In this document: piece after piece, positions 5,877-8,555 of the stretch
Layout: every line of letters starts with the position of its first letter
Position numbering within the stretch: the stretch's first letter is position 1
Assembly (NCBI GenBank): GCA_030631505.1
Contig: DAOVKX010000043.1
Location: forward strand, 1-8,555
Reading direction: 5' to 3'
From: Candidatus Nanohaloarchaea archaeon
Lineage (GTDB): Archaea > EX4484-52 > DAOVKX01
DNA: 8,555 nucleotides
The notes under the pieces: generated by a model
Databases searched by the model: none
Told to the model about the DNA's origin: nothing
What the model saw: only the letters and a program-made list of their open reading frames with translations
Made by a program: the position numbers and the translations under genes

Positions 5877-6554
5877 TTACGCCTCCTGCGATTTTGAAAT
5901 ATAAATCTCTCCGAACAGTTCGTCCTGATGGCATGTTATTCTCTCCTGATTTGATAAATGCAGCAGTGAATTGAAGGATTTTATCTTGTGGGTTTTCGTA
6001 GGTTTTTTCCCCAAGACCTTTGTAAATGTGACTTTTTCGCCGTTTTCAAACAAATCTGATAATTTTTCATATATACCCTCAATCATTTTGGTTATGTTTT
6101 CCCCTTTCAGGTTGACCTGAAATATCTCTCTTGCTTCCCTTCTTTTTTTGATTTTCATTGCTTTGCCAAGGGCTTCCACAAGTTCGTCAATTGTAACCCG
6201 TCTCTTGGGGGTTCTCTTTGCAGGAACCATTATCGGCGGAATATTGATCCTGTTCCCTGTATCATCCATTTCAGAGGTGAGCTCAATTTCATAGTCTTCT
6301 ACTGCTTCAGGTTCCGGCGCTTCATCCTGCTGCAGGGTGTATGCTTTCATCCGGTATAAAACAGCAGCAGCAAGCAGGATCTTCGCGGGAATTCTCAGGT
6401 CCATCTCGGTTGTCTTCTTAATGTAGTCCATAAACCTGTTGGTCAGTTTCACTAAATCAACGTTCCATGGGTCCATATCTTCTGTTAACTGGAACAGCAC
6501 TTCTTCCCATTCCCCTGTAATAATCAGGTTTATTATCTTGTCGTCTGTAAGCAT
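5877..6554 (-). CDS. scpA: Segregation and condensation protein ScpA (kleisin)
   Basis: ScpA is the kleisin subunit that bridges the SMC heads and binds the ScpB dimer in the archaeal/bacterial condensin. The 225-aa protein has the expected parts. The N-terminal SMC-neck-binding region contains DPWNVDLVKLTNRFMDY (28-44) and DLRIPAKILLAAAVLYRMK (52-70). An acidic linker follows (78-97), then a proline/basic segment with KRTPKRR (113-119). The C-terminal winged helix (about 155-218) ends with the signature DELFGEIYI (211-219). The ATG at 6554 follows GAGG at close spacing, and an in-frame stop upstream excludes a longer form. It is the first gene of the minus-strand scp operon, and no smc gene is in the window. 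Confidence 0.93.
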   Translation of the reverse strand: MLTDDKIINLIITGEWEEVLFQLTEDMDPWNVDLVKLTNRFMDYIKKTTEMDLRIPAKILLAAAVLYRMKAYTLQQDEAPEPEAVEDYEIELTSEMDDTGNRINIPPIMVPAKRTPKRRVTIDELVEALGKAMKIKKRREAREIFQVNLKGENITKMIEGIYEKLSDLFENGEKVTFTKVLGKKPTKTHKIKSFNSLLHLSNQERITCHQDELFGEIYISKSQEA

Positions 6555-6600
6555 TTCCTCACTGATTAACTAATTTATTAATGAACTAAGGAAAATGGGA

Positions 6601-6615
6601 GGAATTTTTAATTCC
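6601..6615. promoter_or_regulatory. 15-bp palindrome with TATA-like core, near scpA
   Basis: GGAATT-TTT-AATTCC has perfect 6-bp arms and a 3-base centre. On the minus strand the centre reads ATTAAAAAT, which could act as the scpA TATA box, with transcription starting near 6583 and a leader of about 29 bases. An operator overlapping a TATA box would suit an archaeal repressor. A short hairpin is the alternative. Confidence 0.4.
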
Positions 6616-6655
6616 GAGCCATGATTTCCGCCCAGAGTTATGATATTGGTTCCCA

Positions 6656-6670
6656 GAGATTAAAAATCTC
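6656..6670. promoter_or_regulatory. 15-bp palindrome, second copy in opposite orientation
   Basis: GAGATT-AAA-AATCTC has perfect 6-bp arms and a 3-base centre. It shares the ATTAAAAAT core with 6601-6615, but on the opposite strand. It could be a second binding site for the same regulator or a TATA box for rightward transcription. Confidence 0.4.
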
Positions 6671-6785
6671 ATGGTTTCAGGTTTCCAAAGTTAGTGTAAT
6701 ATATTAGCACGGCAAGAAATATATATATATGTTTTTCGGTTTTAAAGAGTTTGGACAATGTACCCAAATTATAGATAACAAAGCA

Positions 6786-6793
6786 TTTAAAAT
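6786..6793 (+). promoter_or_regulatory. Candidate TATA box of the 196-aa gene
   Basis: TTTAAAAT lies 29-36 bases before the ATG at 6822. The usual spacing would place the transcript start within about ten bases of the ATG. That agrees with the absence of a Shine-Dalgarno site and suggests a nearly leaderless mRNA. Confidence 0.45.
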
Positions 6794-6821
6794 TAGCCGT
6801 TGAATTAAATCACAGATTAAA

Positions 6822-7412
6822 ATGTCTAAACACGATTTCGACCCGAAGGAAGTTGCAAAATTTGAAGGGGATTCCCTAGATGCCTACCACCAAGGGGATT
6901 TTGGTAGATATAAAATAGCAATAAGAAACAAAGACCGAGAACTTTTTGGTATTGAAATCAGTAATATAGCTCTAGAGGGTTTTGCTACAGCAGCCCTTAT
7001 GGACTATCCAAATTATAAAGAATGTAGTGACAATAATGATGTAACAGGAATAGAAGAAAATCTTGATAAAGCCAAAGGGAAATTAACAAAGTATTATGAA
7101 GAGGTAAAAACGGCATTACCAGAAATCAATCCTGAAAAAGTAGCGGATTTTGAAGTTGCTTCTTGGGATGCTTTTCACACAAAAAACGAGAAAAAATTAG
7201 CAGATACAAGAGCTGCTTATTTTAAAGAACTGTTTAATGTTGAGTTGAGTGAAAAAGCAAAAAAAGCATATCCTGAATATGCAGAACATTACATTCTTTA
7301 TAAAAAAGCCCTTTCTGAAAAAAACAAAAAAGGTGTCACTGAGCATCTTTTTAAAGCGCAAAAGAATTTAATCATACAATACGAAGAAATTAAAGAAAAG
7401 TTAAAAGGATAA
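6822..7412 (+). CDS. 196-aa protein of two tandem ~95-aa helical domains, function unknown
   Basis: The protein is an internal duplication. Residues 6-98 align with 102-195 at a constant offset of 96, changing to 95 after one indel. Matched positions include P8/P104, V11/V107, F14/F110, D20-A21/D116-A117, H23/H119, LFGIE/LFNVE (41-45/137-141), Y65/Y160, A84/A179, L88/L183 and Y92-E93-E94/Y187-E188-E189. The composition is Lys/Glu/Ala rich and predicts an all-helical, soluble protein. There is no signal peptide, membrane segment or catalytic motif. I do not recognise the family. It probably has its own leaderless-type promoter and ends 81 bases before rpS19e, which has a separate promoter, so it is not clearly tied to either neighbour. 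Confidence 0.85.
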   Translation: MSKHDFDPKEVAKFEGDSLDAYHQGDFGRYKIAIRNKDRELFGIEISNIALEGFATAALMDYPNYKECSDNNDVTGIEENLDKAKGKLTKYYEEVKTALPEINPEKVADFEVASWDAFHTKNEKKLADTRAAYFKELFNVELSEKAKKAYPEYAEHYILYKKALSEKNKKGVTEHLFKAQKNLIIQYEEIKEKLKG

Positions 7413-7420
7413 GCACGAAA

Positions 7421-7437
7421 GAAAACATTTATAAATA
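7421..7437 (+). promoter_or_regulatory. BRE/TATA promoter of the rpS19e operon
   Basis: A purine-rich BRE-like GAAAAC (7421-7426) precedes TTTATAAATA (7428-7437), a near-ideal archaeal TATA box. Transcription would start near 7460, leaving a leader of about 35 bases that contains GGTG six or so bases before the ATG. A highly expressed ribosomal operon is expected to have such a promoter. Confidence 0.65.
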
Positions 7438-7493
7438 TATTTATCAAATCAATATAGATAACTCTTTTCTAACATAGAGAGATTGGTGTTTAA

Positions 7494-8138
7494 ATGGTTA
7501 CAGTTTACGATGTTGATACACAGGAATTGCTTAAGGTGACTGCTGAAGAGCTGAAGAAGAACCAGAATATAAAGCCTCCTGAATGGAGCGCGTTTGTAAA
7601 GACCGGCGCGCATAAAGAAAAGGCGCCTGATGACAAGGATTGGTGGTATCAGCGGGTTGCTTCGGTTTTAAGAAAATGTTATATCAAGCCCGTAGGAGTG
7701 GAAAGGTTAAGGACTGTTTACGGCGGCAGAAAAAACCGCGGCTACAAGCCCGAAAGAACACGTAAGGCGGGCGGGAATATAATAAGGAAAGCCCTGCAGC
7801 AGCTTGAGACTGCAGGTCTCATTGAGAAATGCACAAAAGGCAGAAAAATAACAGGCAGCGGGATGAAATTACTTGACAATACTGCTTACAAGGTTCATAA
7901 ATCGAAACCTGCAAAGGTTATCACACCTGAAGCAAAAACAGAAAAGCCGGAAAGTAAAAAAGAAGATAAACCCCAAACGCCTGGGAAAGAAAACTCCGGG
8001 AATGTTAAAAAAGAAGAACCTAAGATAATCAGAAAAGAAGAAATAAAAGAAACGGCAAAAACCGAGGAAAAACCAAAAGATACTCCAAAAAAGGAAAGCC
8101 CCAAGACAGAAGAAAAGAAAGTTAAAGACAAAAACTAA
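7494..8138 (+). CDS. rps19e: 30S ribosomal protein S19e with a charged C-terminal extension
   Basis: S19e is a small-subunit ribosomal protein found in archaea and eukaryotes but not bacteria. The core (residues 1-132) carries the family signature: KPPEWSAFVKTGAHKE (27-42), DWWYQRVASVLRK (49-61), GVERLRTVYGGRKNRGY (68-84), GGNIIRKALQQLE (93-105) and GRKITGSGMKLLD (116-128). The usual archaeal protein is about 150 aa. This one has 214, because of a tail from about 133 to 214 made almost only of Lys, Glu, Pro, Thr and Ser, with no aromatic residues and presumably disordered. The gene starts an operon with the PDCD5-family gene, two bases downstream, and rpL39e, a well-known archaeal order. Confidence 0.95.
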   Translation: MVTVYDVDTQELLKVTAEELKKNQNIKPPEWSAFVKTGAHKEKAPDDKDWWYQRVASVLRKCYIKPVGVERLRTVYGGRKNRGYKPERTRKAGGNIIRKALQQLETAGLIEKCTKGRKITGSGMKLLDNTAYKVHKSKPAKVITPEAKTEKPESKKEDKPQTPGKENSGNVKKEEPKIIRKEEIKETAKTEEKPKDTPKKESPKTEEKKVKDKN

Positions 8139-8140
8139 CG

Positions 8141-8470
8141 ATGAGTTTCATGGACCTTGAAGAGTTAAAAAAGAAAAAAATGCAGGAATATTTATCACAA
8201 ACACAAAGCCCGGAAGCAATGGCAATGGAGCAGATGGCTCAGGCGCAGCAGGAACTTAAAAAAATAACCAGCAGGATTTTAACAACAGAAGCGATGCAAA
8301 GGATAAACAATATACGGCATGTCAAACCGGATTTCGCGCTGCAGGTTGAACTGTACATCGTCCAGCTTTATCAGGCAGGGCAGATAAAACCACCGCTTAA
8401 TGATTCACAATTAAAATCTATAATTAACCCACTGGTCAAAAAGCAGGAATGGAAAATAAGAAGGAAGTAA
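8141..8470 (+). CDS. DNA-binding protein, PDCD5 (TFAR19) family
   Basis: This 109-aa protein matches the archaeal PDCD5 family, small helical-bundle proteins shown in some members to bind nucleic acid; their exact role in archaea is unsettled. An N-terminal charged helix (MDLEELKKKKMQEYL, 4-18) precedes the core LTTEAMQRINNIRHVKPDF, seen as LTTEAMQRI (47-55) and NIRHVKPDFA (57-66), then the helix YIVQLYQAGQI (72-82), and a basic C-terminus (KKQEWKIRRK, 100-109). Length is normal. The ATG at 8141 lies two bases after the rpS19e stop. The ATG at 8150 would give the MDLEEL start common in the family and is an equal alternative, as neither has a clear ribosome site. It is cotranscribed between two ribosomal protein genes. 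Confidence 0.92.
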   Translation: MSFMDLEELKKKKMQEYLSQTQSPEAMAMEQMAQAQQELKKITSRILTTEAMQRINNIRHVKPDFALQVELYIVQLYQAGQIKPPLNDSQLKSIINPLVKKQEWKIRRK

Positions 8471-8474
8471 TTAA

Positions 8475-8555
8475 ATGTCAAGAAATAAGACAACAGGAAA
8501 AAAGGTGAAGCTGGCCTCTGCAAGAAGGAAGGCAAGAGGTTCACCCAGATGGGCG
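8475..8555 (+). CDS. rpl39e: 50S ribosomal protein L39e, N-terminal part
   Basis: Twenty-seven codons are visible before the right edge: MSRNKTTGKK, then VKLASARRKARGSPRWA. The family is about 50 aa long, very basic, and shows a K-rich start, a KLA.A helix and a P-x-W motif; all are present (P24, W26). L39e lines the wall of the exit tunnel in archaeal and eukaryotic large subunits. The ATG is four bases after the PDCD5 stop, with AAGGAAG seven bases upstream as ribosome site. Confidence 0.88.
   Translation, partial: MSRNKTTGKKVKLASARRKARGSPRWA

Larger units (their letters stand above)
6555..6821. other. Divergent intergenic region between scpA and the 196-aa gene
   Basis: These 267 bases carry no ORF of note. 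They hold two 15-bp palindromes (6601-6615 and 6656-6670), a perfect 10-bp palindrome TAATATATTA at 6697-6706, an (AT)6 run at 6719-6730 and a TATA-like box close to the plus-strand gene. The region must contain the promoters for both directions. Confidence 0.7.

Noticed and set aside
6616..6660. C/D box small RNA (TATGATA-like C box)
   Set aside because: No proper RUGAUGA/CUGA pair with suitable spacing or kink-turn stem was found.
6601..6706. CRISPR-like array from the closely spaced palindromes
   Set aside because: Only two similar units exist, in opposite orientation and only 15 bp long, with no Cas genes.
7895..8131. Minus-strand 78-codon ORF rich in Ser/Phe/Gly
   Set aside because: It is the antisense of the Lys/Glu-rich S19e tail and has no independent support.

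Overview
The window comes from an archaeon. The right end carries rpS19e, a PDCD5-family DNA-binding protein and the start of rpL39e, a run of archaeal/eukaryotic-type genes. The condensin subunits ScpA and ScpB (minus strand) have sequences typical of archaea that encode SMC-ScpAB. Strong Shine-Dalgarno sites occur beside probably leaderless starts, and TATA/BRE-like promoters are visible. A DPANN-type lineage (Woesearchaeota/Pacearchaeota-like) would fit, but this is inferred from the style of the proteins and has not been demonstrated.

Layout, left to right. (1) 1-152, minus: the N-terminus of a 3-methyladenine DNA glycosylase (AAG/MPG family), cut by the window edge. (2) 145-4866, minus: an AT-rich accessory block. 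Read in its own direction it holds an 82-aa protein with one copy of a W/G-F-P-T/V-R-E-K-x-G repeat, a 628-aa protein with four copies of that repeat around two copies of a second module, a ~796-aa fusion of an SNF2-type helicase to a class I SAM methyltransferase, and a 37-aa ORF. The 37-aa ORF ends in the same tail (DF..K..IINPEYK) as the 628-aa protein. The last three and the glycosylase are translationally coupled by short overlaps or 2-nt gaps. (3) 5012-6554, minus: scpA, an unannotated 37-aa ORF fitted exactly between scpA and scpB, scpB, and a 65-aa acidic hypothetical. (4) 6555-6821: a divergent intergenic region with two 15-bp palindromes sharing an ATTAAAAAT core. (5) 6822-7412, plus: a 196-aa helical protein made of two tandem copies of one ~95-aa domain. 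(6) 7428-8555, plus: a promoter, then rpS19e with an unusual ~80-aa charged tail, PDCD5, and rpL39e (cut by the window edge).

The most interesting part is 145-4866. It is an operon-like cassette combining a DNA/chromatin-type ATPase fused to a methyltransferase with a tandem-repeat protein that may recognise DNA, placed between a DNA-repair gene and the condensin genes. A mobile, defence or DNA-modification role is plausible but is inference. Unusual residues add interest: Tyr replaces the Walker A Gly before the Lys in the helicase, and Gly stands where the catalytic Glu is expected in the glycosylase. No transposase, integrase, CRISPR array, tRNA or rRNA was seen.
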